Below are positions 35,896-47,579 of a DNA stretch of 64,000 bases, piece after piece (the stretch's first letter is position 1; each line of letters starts with the position of its first letter). The notes under the pieces were generated by a model. It did no database searches and was not told the origin of the DNA. It saw nothing but the letters and a program-made list of their open reading frames with translations. Source of the DNA: Allacma fusca (lineage: Eukaryota; Arthropoda; Collembola; Symphypleona; Sminthuridae); assembly GCA_947179485.1 (NCBI GenBank), contig OX359250.1, positions 15,420,539-15,484,538 on the forward strand, in the 5' to 3' direction. The translations under genes were made by a program, and so were the position numbers.

Positions 35896-36353
35896 AAACA
35901 CACATTTCGTGAGTTCTAGTAAATTCGGGAAAATATTTGCATCAATTTCTATGCACTTAACCAAATACATATGTGTGTCAATTATAGGCAGCCTACAAAT
36001 GCGCTTTGTTAATTCCTAGAAATTCCGCCAATTATTTTGATCAACTCAAGCACGTTGCCAATTCGTGTCTCCATTTCAACGTAGTGGGCGCAATATTTTG
36101 TGAATCCCTTGGAATTTATGAATTATGTTAAGATATTTTTCAAAAACATTGCTTACAAGCGAAGTTTCACAACTGTTCTAGATACTTTTCTCACGCTTCC
36201 CTCAATTTTTTGATTTTAGTTCTCATTTTTTCTAAGGGCTATCTTTTCATACTGTCTCTGTATTTGCCTCTGTCTCTGGTCATCATGTGTGTTAGGAGAG
36301 TAGTAATGTCTTGTAAGTTTATTGTGAGCAGGTAAAATGATCCACAGAATATT

Positions 36354-36490
36354 GAGCGGAGGGGAAGTGGAGGGGAAGTGGAGGGGAAGTGGAGGGGAAG
36401 TGGAGGGGAAGTGGAGGGGAAGTGGAGGCGAAGTGGCGGGGACGTGGAGGGGAAGTGGAGAAGTGGAGGGTAATTGTGGGGAAGTGGAGG
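36354..36490 (+). repeat. 11-bp AGGGGAAGTGG array, copy 1
   Basis: About 10 units of AGGGGAAGTGG, with decayed last units; exact duplicate at 39,196-39,332. Purine-rich on the plus strand. Confidence 0.92.
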
Positions 36491-36639
36491 CGCACTTACA
36501 TGATATCGTAGGCTAAACTTGCTAACCGGCTAAAATAAAAATTGCTTATAATGAAGACCGGCTATTTTGATTTCGCTACAAACTCTAAAGTGAAGCCCGG
36601 CCATAATTCACATTTGCAGTACATCCTGTAAGTGGAGTG

Positions 36640-36940
36640 AAGTACACCTCCACTTCCCTCCACTGCCACACAATTCCCTCCATTTCAACACAATTCCTTC
36701 CATTTACCACAATTCCCTCCACTTCCCTCCAATTCCATACAATTCCTTCCAATTTCCCACAACTCGCTCCATTTCCCCACAATTCCCCTCCGCTTCCATC
36801 CACTTCTCCAAAATTGCCCTCCGTGTCCCTCCACTTCCCCAAAATTCCCCTCCGCTTCCATCAACGTCCCAGCAATTCCCCTCAGCTTCCATAGAATTCC
36901 CCTCCACTTCCCCAAAATTCCCCTCCGTGTGAAGGGAGGT
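36640..36940 (-). repeat. Degenerate CACAATTCCCTCCACTTCC region, copy 1
   Basis: Irregular units of CCCTCCACTTCC and CACAATTCC, pyrimidine-rich on the plus strand; repeated at 39,482-39,782. Frames on both strands are low-complexity. It faces the purine-rich arrays on either side, so hairpins between them are possible. Confidence 0.8.
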
Positions 36941-36960
36941 GGAGAGAATTGTGGGGAAAT

Positions 36961-37020
36961 AGGTGGAGGGAGGTGGAGGGAGGTGGAGGGAGGTGGAGGG
37001 AGGTGGAGGGAGGTGGAGGG
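36961..37020 (+). repeat. 10-bp AGGTGGAGGG array, copy 1 (6 units)
   Basis: Six perfect units. The duplicate at 39,803-39,920 has about 11-12, so it has expanded by five units (50 bp) since the 2,842-bp duplication. Confidence 0.93.
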
Positions 37021-37028
37021 AGTTGGAG

Positions 37029-38737
37029 AATTTCAGAGAAATTGAAACAAATGGGCGGAAATGGGGAAATTTGTGGGAAATGGGGGAGTTTGAGGGAAAT
37101 TGGGAAATTCGAGGGACATTTGAGGGAAATTGCGGGATTTTTGGGAAATATGGGAATTTTAGGGAAATTGGGGAAAATTGGGGAATTTGAGGGAAATTGG
37201 GGAATTTGGAAAAAATTGGGGAATTTGAAGAAAATTTGGGAATTTGAGGGAAATTGGGGAATTTGAGGGAAATTGGGGAATTTGAGGAAAATTGGGGAAT
37301 TTGAGGGAAATTAAGGAATTTGAGGAAAATTGGGGAATTTGAGGAAAATTGGGGAATTTGAGGGAAATTGGGGAATTTGAGGAAAATTGGGGGAAATTGG
37401 GGAATTTGAGGGAAATTGGGGAATTTGAGGGAAATTTGGGAATTTGAGGGAAACTGGGGAATTTGAGGGAAATTAAGGAATTTGAGGAAAATTGGGGAAT
37501 TTGAGGAAAATTGGGGAATTTGAGGGAAATTGGGGAATTTGAGGAAAATTGGGGAATTTGAGGAAAATTGGGGAATTTGAGGGAAATTGGGGAATTTGAG
37601 GAAAATTGGGGAATTTGAGGGAAATTGGGGAATTTGAGGGAATTTCGGGAATTTGAGGAAAATTGGGGAATTTGAGGGAAATTGGTGAATTTGAGGGAAA
37701 TTGGGGAATTTGAGGAAAATTGGGGAATTTGAGGGAAATTGGGGAATTTGAGGAAAATTGGGGGAAATTGGGGAATTTGAGGGAAATTGGGGAATTTGAG
37801 GGAAATTTGGGAATTTGAGGGAAACAGGGGAATTTGAGGAAAATTATGAAATTTGAGGAAAATTGGGGAATTTGAGGGAAATTGGGGAATTTGAGGGAAA
37901 TTGGGGAATTTGAGGGAAATGGGGGAGTTTGAGGGAAATTGGGAAATTCGAGGGACATTTGAGGGAAATTGCGGGATTTTTGGGAAATATGGGAATTTTA
38001 GGGAAATTGGGGAAAATTGGGGAATTTGAGGGAAATTGGGGAATTTGGAAAAAATTGGGGAATTTGAAGAAAATTTGGGAATTTGAGGGAAATTGGGGAA
38101 TTTGAGGGAAATTGGGGAATTTGAGGGAAATTGGGGAATTTGAGGGAAATTAAGGAATTTGAGGAAAATTGGGGAATTTGAGGAAAATTGGGGAATTTGA
38201 GGGAAATTGGGGAATTTGAGGGAAATTGGGGAATTTGAGGAAAATTGGGGGAAATTGGGGAATTTGAGGGAAATTGGGGAATTTGAGGGAAATTTGGGAA
38301 TTTGAGGGAAACTGGGGAATTTGAGGGAAATTAAGGAATTTGAGGAAAATTGGGGAATTTGAGGAAAATTGGGGAATTTGAGGGAAATTGGGGAATTTGA
38401 GGAAAATTGGGGAATTTGAGGGAAATTGGGGAATTTGAGGGAATTTCGGGAATTTGAGGAAAATTTACGGAATTTGAGGGAAATTGGTGAATTTGAGGGA
38501 AATTGGGGAATTTGAGGAAAATTGGGGAATTTGAGGGAAATTGGGGAATTTGAGGAAAATTGGCGGAAATTGGGGAATTTGAGGGAAATTGGGGAATTTG
38601 AGGGAAATTTGGGAATTTGAGGGAAACAGGGGAATTTGAGGAAAATTGGGAAATTTGAGGAAAATTGGGGAATTTGAGGGAAATTGGGGAATTTGAGGGA
38701 AATTGGGGAATTTGAGGGAAATTGGGGAATTTGAGGA
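37029..38737 (+). repeat. 19-bp G-rich satellite, first array
   Basis: About 85-90 units of GGGGAATTTGAGGGAAATT. Main variants swap GAGGGAAATT for GAGGAAAATT. A landmark stretch with GGGGGAGTTTGAGGG and TTCGAGGGACATTTG occurs at 37,082 and 37,921. On the minus strand the unit has no stop codon in any frame, which produces a 528-codon open frame (37,159-38,745) with a 19-residue period. That frame is a by-product of the repeat: it lacks a start context, a domain and unique ends. Confidence 0.93.
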
Positions 38738-39920
38738 AAACACACATTTCGTGAGTTCTAGTAAATTCGGGAAAATATTTGCATCAATTTCTATGCACTT
38801 AACCAAATACATATGTGTGTCAATTATAGGCAGCCTACAAATGCGCTTTGTTAATTCCTAGAAATTCCGCCAATTATTTTGATCAACTCAAGCACGTTGC
38901 CAATTCGTGTCTCCATTTCAACGTAGTGGGCGCAATATTTTGTGAATCCCTTGGAATTTATGAATTATGTTAAGATATTTTTCAAAAACATTGCTTACAA
39001 GCGAAGTTTCACAACTGTTCTAGATACTTTTCTCACGCTTCCCTCAATTTTTTGATTTTAGTTCTCATTTTTTCTAAGGGCTATCTTTTCATACTGTCTC
39101 TGTATTTGCCTCTGTCTCTGGTCATCATGTGTGTTAGGAGAGTAGTAATGTCTTGTAAGTTTATTGTGAGCAGGTAAAATGATCCACAGAATATTGAGCG
39201 GAGGGGAAGTGGAGGGGAAGTGGAGGGGAAGTGGAGGGGAAGTGGAGGGGAAGTGGAGGGGAAGTGGAGGCGAAGTGGCGGGGACGTGGAGGGGAAGTGG
39301 AGAAGTGGAGGGTAATTGTGGGGAAGTGGAGGCGCACTTACATGATATCGTAGGCTAAACTTGCTAACCGGCTAAAATAAAAATTGCTTATAATGAAGAC
39401 CGGCTATTTTGATTTCGCTACAAACTCTAAAGTGAAGCCCGGCCATAATTCACATTTGCAGTACATCCTGTAAGTGGAGTGAAGTACACCTCCACTTCCC
39501 TCCACTGCCACACAATTCCCTCCATTTCAACACAATTCCTTCCATTTACCACAATTCCCTCCACTTCCCTCCAATTCCATACAATTCCTTCCAATTTCCC
39601 ACAACTCGCTCCATTTCCCCACAATTCCCCTCCGCTTCCATCCACTTCTCCAAAATTGCCCTCCGTGTCCCTCCACTTCCCCAAAATTCCCCTCCGCTTC
39701 CATCAACGTCCCAGCAATTCCCCTCAGCTTCCATAGAATTCCCCTCCACTTCCCCAAAATTCCCCTCCGTGTGAAGGGAGGTGGAGAGAATTGTGGGGAA
39801 ATAGGTGGAGGGAGGTGGAGGGAGGTGGAGGGAGGTGGAGGGAGGTGGAGGGAGGTGGAGGGAGATGGAGGGAGGTGGAGGGAGGTGGAGGGAGGTGGAG
39901 GGAGGTGGAGGGAGGTGGAG
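38738..39920 (+). repeat. 2,842-bp segmental duplication, copy 2 (proximal part)
   Basis: Repeats 35,896-37,028, including the 11-bp array (39,196-39,332), the pyrimidine-rich region (39,482-39,782) and the 10-bp array (39,803-39,920, with one GGAGATGGAG variant unit). Beyond 39,920 it passes into the larger satellite array. Confidence 0.92.
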
Positions 39921-42900
39921 AATTTCAGAGAAATTGAAACAAATGGGCGGAAATGGGGAAATTTGTGGGAAATGGGGGAGTTTGAGGGAAATTGGGAAAT
40001 TCGAGGGACATTTGAGGGAAATTGCGGGATTTTTGGGAAATATGGGAATTTTAGGGAAATTGGGGAAAATTGGGGAATTTGAGGGAAATTGGGGAATTTG
40101 GAAAAAATTGGGGAATTTGAAGAAAATTTGGGAATTTGAGGGAAATTGGGGAATTTGAGGGAAATTGGGGAATTTGAGGGAAATTGGGGAATTTGAGGGA
40201 AATTAAGGAATTTGAGGAAAATTGGGGAATTTGAGGAAAATTGGGGAATTTGAGGGAAATTGGGGAATTTGAGGAAAATTGGGGAAATTGGGGAATTTGA
40301 GGGAAATTGGGGAATTTGAGGGAAATTTGGGAATTTGAGGGAAACTGGGGAATTTGAGGGAAATTAAGGAATTTGAAGAAAATTGGGGAATTTGAGGAAA
40401 ATTGGGGAATTTGAGGAAAATTGGGGAATTTGAGGGAAATTGGGGAATTTGAGGAAAATTGGGGAATTTGAGGAAAATTGGGGAATTTGAGGGAAATTGG
40501 GGAATTTGAGGAAAATTGGGGAATTTGAGGGAAATTGGGGAATTTGAGGGAATTTCGGGAATTTGAGGAAAATTGGGGAATTTGAGGGAAATTGGTGAAT
40601 TTGAGGGAAATTGGGGAATTTGAGGAAAATAGGGGAATTTGAGGGAAATTGGGGAATTTGAGGAAAATTGGGGAATTTGAGGGAAATTGGGGAATTTGAG
40701 GAAAATTGGGGGAAATTGGGGAATTTGAGGGAAATTGGGGAATTTGAGGGAAATTTCGGAATTTGAGGGAAACAGGGGAATTTGAGGAAAATTATGAAAT
40801 TTGAGGAAAATTGGGGAATTTGAGGGAAATTGGGGAATTTGAGGGAAATTGGGGAATTTGAGGGAAATTGGGGAATTTGAGGAAAATTGGGGAATTTGAG
40901 GAAAATTGTGGAATTTGAGGGAAATTGGGGAATTTGAGGGAAATTGGGGAATTTGAGGAAAATTGGGGAATTTGAGGCAAATTGGGGAATTTGAGGGAAA
41001 TTGGGGAATTTGAGGGAAATGGGGGAGTTTGAGGGAAATTGGGAAATTCGAGGGACATTTGAGGGAAATTGCGGGATTTTTGGGAAATATGGGAATTTTA
41101 GGGAAATTGGGGAAAATTGGGGAATTTGAGGGAAATTGGGGAATTTGGAAAAAATTGGGGATTTTGAAGAAAATTTGGGAATTTGAGGGAAATTGGGGAA
41201 TTTGAGGGAAATTGGGGAATTTGAGGGAAATATGGGAATTTGAGGAAAATTGGGGAATTTGAGGGAAATTGGGGAATTTGAGGAAAATTGGGGGAAATTG
41301 GGGAATTTGAGGGAAATTGGGGAATTTGAGGGAAATTTGGGAATTTGAGGGAAACAGGGGAATTTGAGGAAAATTATGAAATTTGAGGAAAATTGGGGAA
41401 TTTGAGGGAAATTGGGGAATTTGAGGGAAATTGGGGAATTTGAGGGAAATTGGGGAATTTGAGGAAAATTGGGGAATTTGAGGAAAATTGTGGAATTTGA
41501 GGGAAATTGGGGAATTTGAGGGAAATTGGGGAATTTGAGGAAAATTGGGGAATTTGAGGAAAATTGGGGAATTTGAGGGAAATTGGGGAATTTGAGGGAA
41601 ATGGGGGAGTTTGAGGGAAATTGGGAAATTCGAGGGACATTTGAGGGAAATTGCGGGATTTTTGGGAAATATGGGAATTTTAGGGAAATTGGGGAAAATT
41701 GCGGAATTTGAGGGAAATTGGGGAATTTGGAAAAAATTGGGGAATTTGAAGAAAATTTGGGAATTTGAGGGAAATTGGGGAATTTGAGGGAAATTGGGGA
41801 ATTTGAGGGAAATTGGGGAATTTGAGGGAAATTAAGGAATTTGAGGAAAATTGGGGAATTTGAGGAAAATTGGGGAATTTGATGGAAATTGGGGAATTTG
41901 AGGGAAATTGGGGAATTTGAGGGAAATTGGGGAATTTGAGGAAAATTGGGGAATTTGAGGGAAATTGGGGAATTTGAGGGAAATTGGGGAATTTGAGGAA
42001 AATTGGGGGAAATTGGGGAATTTGAGGGAAATTGGGGAATTTGAGGGAAATTTGGGAATTTGAGGGAAACTGGGGAATTTGAGGGAAATTAAGGAATTTG
42101 AGGAAAATTGGGGAATTTGAGGAAAATTGGGGAATTTGAGGGAAATTGGGGAATTTGAGGAAAATTGGGGAATTTGAGGGAAATTGGGGAATTTGAGGGA
42201 ATTTCGGGAATTTGAGGAAAATTTACGGAATTTGAGGGAAATTGGTGAATTTGAGGGAAATTGGGGAATTTGAGGAAAATTGGGGAATTTGAGGGAAATT
42301 GGGGAATTTGAGGAAAATTGGGGGAAATTGGGGAATTTGAGGGAAATTGGGGAATTTGAGGGAAATTTGGGAATTTGAGGGAAACAGGGGAATTTGAGGA
42401 AAATTGGGAAATTTGAGGAAAATTGGGGAATTTGAGGGAAATTGGGGAATTTGAGGGAAATTGGGGAATTTGAGGGAAATTGGGGAATTTGAGGGAAATT
42501 GGGGAATTTGAGGAAAATTGGGGAATTTGAGGAAAATTGTGGAATTTGAGGGAAATTGGGGAATTTGAGGGAAATTGGGGAATTTGAGGAAAATTGGGGA
42601 ATTTGAGGAAAATTGGGGAATTTGAGGGAAATTGGGGAATTTGAGGGAAATGGGGGAGTTTGAGGGAAATTGGGAAATTCGAGGGACATTTGAGGGAAAT
42701 TGCGGGATTTTTGGGAAATATGGGAATTTTAGGGAAATTGGGGAAAATTGGGGAATTTGAGGGAAATTGGGGAATTTGGAAAAAATTGGGGATTTTGAAG
42801 AAAATTTGGGAATTTGAGGGAAATTGGGGAATTTGAGGGAAATTGGGGAATTTGAGGGAAATATGGGAATTTGAGGAAAATTGGGGAATTTGAGGGAAAT

Positions 42901-44502
42901 TGGGGAATTTGAGGAAAATTGGGGGAAATTGGGGAATTTGAGGGAAATTGGGGAATTTGAGGGAAATTTGGGAATTTGAGGGAAACAGGGGAATTTGAGG
43001 AAAATTATGAAATTTGAGGAAAATTGGGGAATTTGAGGGAAATTGGGGAATTTGAGGGAAATTGGGGAATTTGAGGGAAATTGGGGAATTTGAGGAAAAT
43101 TGGGGAATTTGAGGAAAATTGTGGAATTTGAGGGAAATTGGGGAATTTGAGGGAAATTGGGGAATTTGAGGAAAATTGGGGAATTTGAGGAAAATTGGGG
43201 AATTTGAGGGAAATTGGGGAATTTGAGGGAAATGGGGGAGTTTGAGGGAAATTGGAAAATTCGAGGGACATTTGAGGGAAATTGCGGGATTTTTGGGAAA
43301 TATGGGAATTTTAGGGAAATTGGGGAAAATTGGGGAATTTGAGGGAAATTGGGGAATTTGGAAAAAATTGGGGAATTTGAAGAAAATTTGGGAATTTGAG
43401 GGAAATTGGGGAATTTGAGGGAAATTGGGGAATTTGAGGGAAATTGGGGAATTTGAGGGAAATTAAGGAATTTGAGGAAAATTGGGGAATTTGAGGAAAA
43501 TTGGGGAATTTGAGGGAAATTGGGGAATTTGAGGGAAATTGGGGAATTTGAGGGAAATTGGGGAATTTGAGGAAAATTGGGGAATTTGAGGGAAATTGGG
43601 GAATTTGAGGGAAATTGGGGAATTTGAGGAAAATTGGGGGAAATTGGGGAATTTGAGGGAAATTGGGGAATTTGAGGGAAATTTGGGAATTTGAGGGAAA
43701 CTGGGGAATTTGAGGGAAATTAAGGAATTTGAGGAAAATTGGGGAATTTGAGGAAAATTGGGGAATTTGAGGGAAATTGGGGAATTTGAGGAAAATTGGG
43801 GAATTTGAGGGAAATTGGGGAATTTGAGGGAATTTCGGGAATTTGAGGAAAATTTACGGAATTTGAGGGAAATTGGTGAATTTGAGGGAAATTGGGGAAT
43901 TTGAGGAAAATTGGGGAATTTGAGGGATATTGGGGAATTTGAGGAAAATTGGGGGAAATTGGGGAATTTGAGGGAAATTGGGGAATTTGAGGGAAATTTG
44001 GGAATTTGAGGGAAACAGGGGAATTTGAGGAAAATTGGGAAATTTGAGGAAAATTGGGGAATTTGAGGGAAATTGGGGAATTTGAGGGAAATTGGGGAAT
44101 TTGAGGGAAATTGGGGAATTTGAGGAAAATTGGGGAATTTGAGGAAAATTGTGGAATTTGAGGGAAATTGGGGAATTTGAGGGAAATTGGGGAATTTGAG
44201 GAAAATTGGGGAATTTGAGGAAAATTGGGGAATTTGAGGGAAATTGGGGAATTTGAGGGAAATTGGGGAATTTAGGGAAATTGGGGAATTTGGAAAAAAT
44301 TGGGGAATTTGAAGAAAATTGGGGAATTTGAGGGGAATTGGGGAATTTGAGGGAAATTGGGGAATTTGAGGGAAATTGGGGAATTTGAGGGAATTTGGGG
44401 AATTTGAGGGAAATTGGGGAATTTGAGGGAAATTTTGAAATTTGAGGGAAATTACGGGATTGTTGGGAAATATGGGAATTTGAGGGAGTTTTAAGAATTT
44501 GA
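39921..44502 (+). repeat. 19-bp G-rich satellite, second array with 1,631-bp higher-order repeat
   Basis: About 240 units of the 19-bp monomer. The GGGGGAGTTTGAGGG landmark falls at 39,974, 41,021, 41,603, 42,652 and 43,234, giving spacings of 1,047, 582, 1,049 and 582. This is a two-part higher-order unit of about 1,631 bp repeated about twice, followed by a partial copy. Minus-strand frames beginning MSLEFPNFPQ recur at each landmark for this reason. The distal end decays to single-copy sequence at 44,503 exactly as the left C-rich array does at 32,041. Confidence 0.92.
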
Positions 44503-44930
44503 GCTATATATTCCTATTTGCGGAATAACATTGTATTTTTTCCTAATTTTATCACATAATTTTAATGTACGCATTTATGCTCATGCGTTGTAAGTATATT
44601 TCAAACGCGGTTCAGTATTGCACAGACACGTGCATAACTTCTACTGCAATCGCCTTTAAAATATTCTCTCAACTGAAAATTAATTATTTTTTAAGCTGCT
44701 AACTTCACTGGATCTGACTTAAGTGTGTATCTTAAAGTTAAGGCTGACTTAAGTTTCAAGGAACAACTTACGTTCTTTAGTTTCAGTTGATGTGACTTAA
44801 GTCTGACAACGCTGTTTTACAATAATTATCACTCTACCAGAGTTAAGCACTGCTACATTTCGATATTGAATCCCGCCGAAGAGGTGGACGAAAATATTTT
44901 GTAAGCAGTCGTAAAAATGTTCTTCTCAAT
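44503..44930. repeat. Palindrome arm R3, unique-sequence part
   Basis: Reverse complement of 31,608-32,040. At about 44,931 it switches, with a few bases of shared ATT, to sequence mirroring 22,740, so the 8.9 kb between 22,741 and 31,607 is missing here. Confidence 0.9.
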
Positions 44931-46607
44931 TACATTTCTCACGTCATGTCTATAATAATTCAAAACGTCGTTGATAATAATTGTTGGCATGACTCGTAAG
45001 AACAGAAAACAAGTTTGGCTAAATTCATGACCATGAGTAAAGATGCGCAGAAGGATTTTTCATTTTGCCATTTTTTCATGTACGGTCTGTCTGAGAAGAA
45101 TATTTTGCAACCTTTATAGACAGTCATTTGAGCATTCACTCATTGTTTCAGTAGTCATTCATTTCAGCATTCATTGTCCAAGTTATAAATAGAGTTCTCT
45201 GGAACAGAAAATCTAGGACCAGATAGAACCCAAGAAGGAAATTGTAATTTGTGAAATCAATTTATTTACATTGTCCATTCCAGGAGATTAAACAAAACAG
45301 ATTTTTCCTTATTCCTGGGAAGTTGATCAAATTTGTGTGCATATTTCTTGAGATTCAGCTTGTTATCTTTGACGATGTAAACAAATCGGCTGAAACGTTT
45401 TCTCATTTTTTAAAATTTCGTCAAACCTTTCTCCTCATTTATGCGGTATCTTGTCAAATAGTTTTTAGTCACTCCGGGAAGATTTTGGACTGGGTAATTG
45501 GACGAAATTTGATTTCAATTCGAAGCATCATTGATTCTTAGCAGAAACAATTTCTTTAAATAGGGGAAGTTGAGCAACTGTTTTTGTAAATTATAACTCT
45601 TGTAAGGTAGCCTCTGAAATATTTTCCTGGGAATTTCCTCCAAAAGCAATGTATTTTTGTCCTCTCAAGGGAGTTGGCTTAAGCTTTTCCTCAATTCGGG
45701 GCGATTTGGGACAAGGACATTTTCATCAATTCATGGTAGGGATCAAATATTTTGGGAAAATTCCTGTGTAGGTTGCAAAAATTTTCAACAATACTTGCAA
45801 TTTTTATACAATTTGGATAATGTTTTTTGTAAATTTTTACAGATTTAACAAAACAATTGGAATTTGGTCAAAGAAGAAGATGGTTCCAGCTATTTCCAGT
45901 TTTACTGGAAACTTTAGCAGGTTGTCATATTTTTTCGATTCCGAAAGACGAAACAAATATTTGTATCATTTCCTATATAAATGGCAAAGTGTTTCTTAAT
46001 TACAAGGAAATCAGTAATTTATTTTCGTAAATTCCAAAATGTTAGCCACATTTTGTTTTTCAGTTCATAATTACTTGGCCAAACAGTTTTTCCAATTTGT
46101 AAATCAGTTAAAAAATTCCACTTAAAATTTGCAGAGAAATTTCTAAGCGGAATTAATTCACTCACTCAAAAGAATATATACCCAGTCTCGTAGTTATTGG
46201 TAATTCGGATGGTAATATTTATAACAATGGAAATATAAAAGCCTTAAATAAAATAAGCCCAAAACCATATGACAGAAAAGTGAATTGACCTCCAGTTTCT
46301 AAGTCTATCGTTTGATTCATTAAAATTGGGAACGAAAATCAGGCCGGAAAAAAATTGATCACGAAATTAACATGGTAGTATAAGGTTTTACCTGAAAATT
46401 AACATTACGAAAATGTGATATAAACGTTATTTGACCTCCACTTGTTTATTCTACCGTTTTGATAAATTAAAAATACTTCGAAAGTAAAAAGCACTGGAAA
46501 AAATAATTCACCACAAAATCGACATTGCGTTGCTTAGGAATTGAACTTAAAACTATCATTGCAGTGTTTATACAGGAGCTTACCTGAAAATTAACATTGT
46601 GCTATAC

Positions 46608-47557
46608 CAAAGGTGTCCAAATGACTCAGCCTATCCTATATCCTTCCTATTTATAAAATTTGAACCCAGCCTACATATATGCCTACATTTTAACCGCCGA
46701 ATAGTTCAGCCTATCCTACATCCTTCCTCAATGGGGAGCACCAAGCCTACATATTAGCCTACATTTCATTGACAAATTAGATCAACCAATTCTACACCCT
46801 TCCAACATTTTATATGCTGTTCGTTACTGACAGACTATTTAAGTGCATTCTATTCTAATTAAAAACAATGTCTCAAGTAAATGGAATCGTAATAAAATAG
46901 TTCGAGTTTAGTCACCTAGGTCAAAGTCCCTAAGAGCAGAACAGTGTCGACCTAGCCTTGGATTACGCCGGAAATAGTACCTAAATTTTACGAAGTTGGT
47001 CAAAAGTGATGTCATACTTAAGATTTCACAAATTAAATACAACAAGAAACATTTCAAAAGTCAGCTGAACAATAAGACAATTATGACAACGGAAATCTAT
47101 TAGCTGATTGACAACATATCTCAGTAAATCCGGTTTGAAATTTAAATTGTATTCAACCGCAATTTTTCATTTCATTGATCGAGTTTATAGTTTTCACTTT
47201 ACCGAGTATTTTGAAGTTTTAATTTTGGTGATATTTTAGCGCATATCAAGACGAGATAGCACGAACTTTTCATTTTTGAACCGCACCATGAAACATACAA
47301 TCTGCAAGTACCAGTCGCGGATTATTCTTTAATTTTCATTTTGCCCGTTCCGTATACCATTAAATGAAAATAGCGTGCTTTTATAGCCTACATATATGCC
47401 TATAATTCTACGACGGCTGAGCCTACCTATTTTGTAGGCTAGGTTTTAAGTGTATATTCTTGCACCCTATTTTGCCTACAAGCCTCTTTAATAAAATCCT
47501 CGCACCCTATAAACAGCCTACAAATAGGCCTATATGTAGGATAGGCGGACACCTTTG
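46608..47557. mobile_element. Non-autonomous hAT element E (950 bp)
   Basis: Ends read CAAAGGTGTCC and its complement. The flanking 8-bp duplication TGCTATAC is perfect (46,600-46,607 and 47,558-47,565). Arms (about 46,608-46,800 and 47,375-47,557) carry degenerate AGCCTATCCTACAT / ATGTAGGATAGGC motifs in inverted orientation. The terminal repeat differs from element B at a single position (CAGAGGTGTCC), so B and E may be served by the same transposase. The interior is AT-rich and has no transposase. It is present only on the right arm. Confidence 0.9.
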
Positions 47558-47579
47558 TGCTATACACATAGTAGGTTGC

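Larger units (their letters stand above)
35896..38737 (+). repeat. 2,842-bp segmental duplication, copy 1
   Basis: Offset of exactly 2,842 bp to copy 2, starting at AAACACACATTTCGTGAG (35,896 and 38,738). The 85-, 76- and 67-codon frames of 36,585-36,915 recur unchanged at 39,427-39,757, so about 1 kb looks identical. Copy 1 contains 600 bp of unique-looking sequence, an 11-bp and a 10-bp G-rich array and then 19-bp satellite. The junction falls at the satellite edge, with GAAAA microhomology. Confidence 0.93.

Noticed and set aside
37159..38745. 528-codon minus-strand open frame, and similar 285-, 161- and 138-codon frames
   Set aside because: Pure translation of the 19-bp satellite: three units make 19 codons and the unit has no stop on that strand. 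There is no unique domain, and overlapping frames are equally open.
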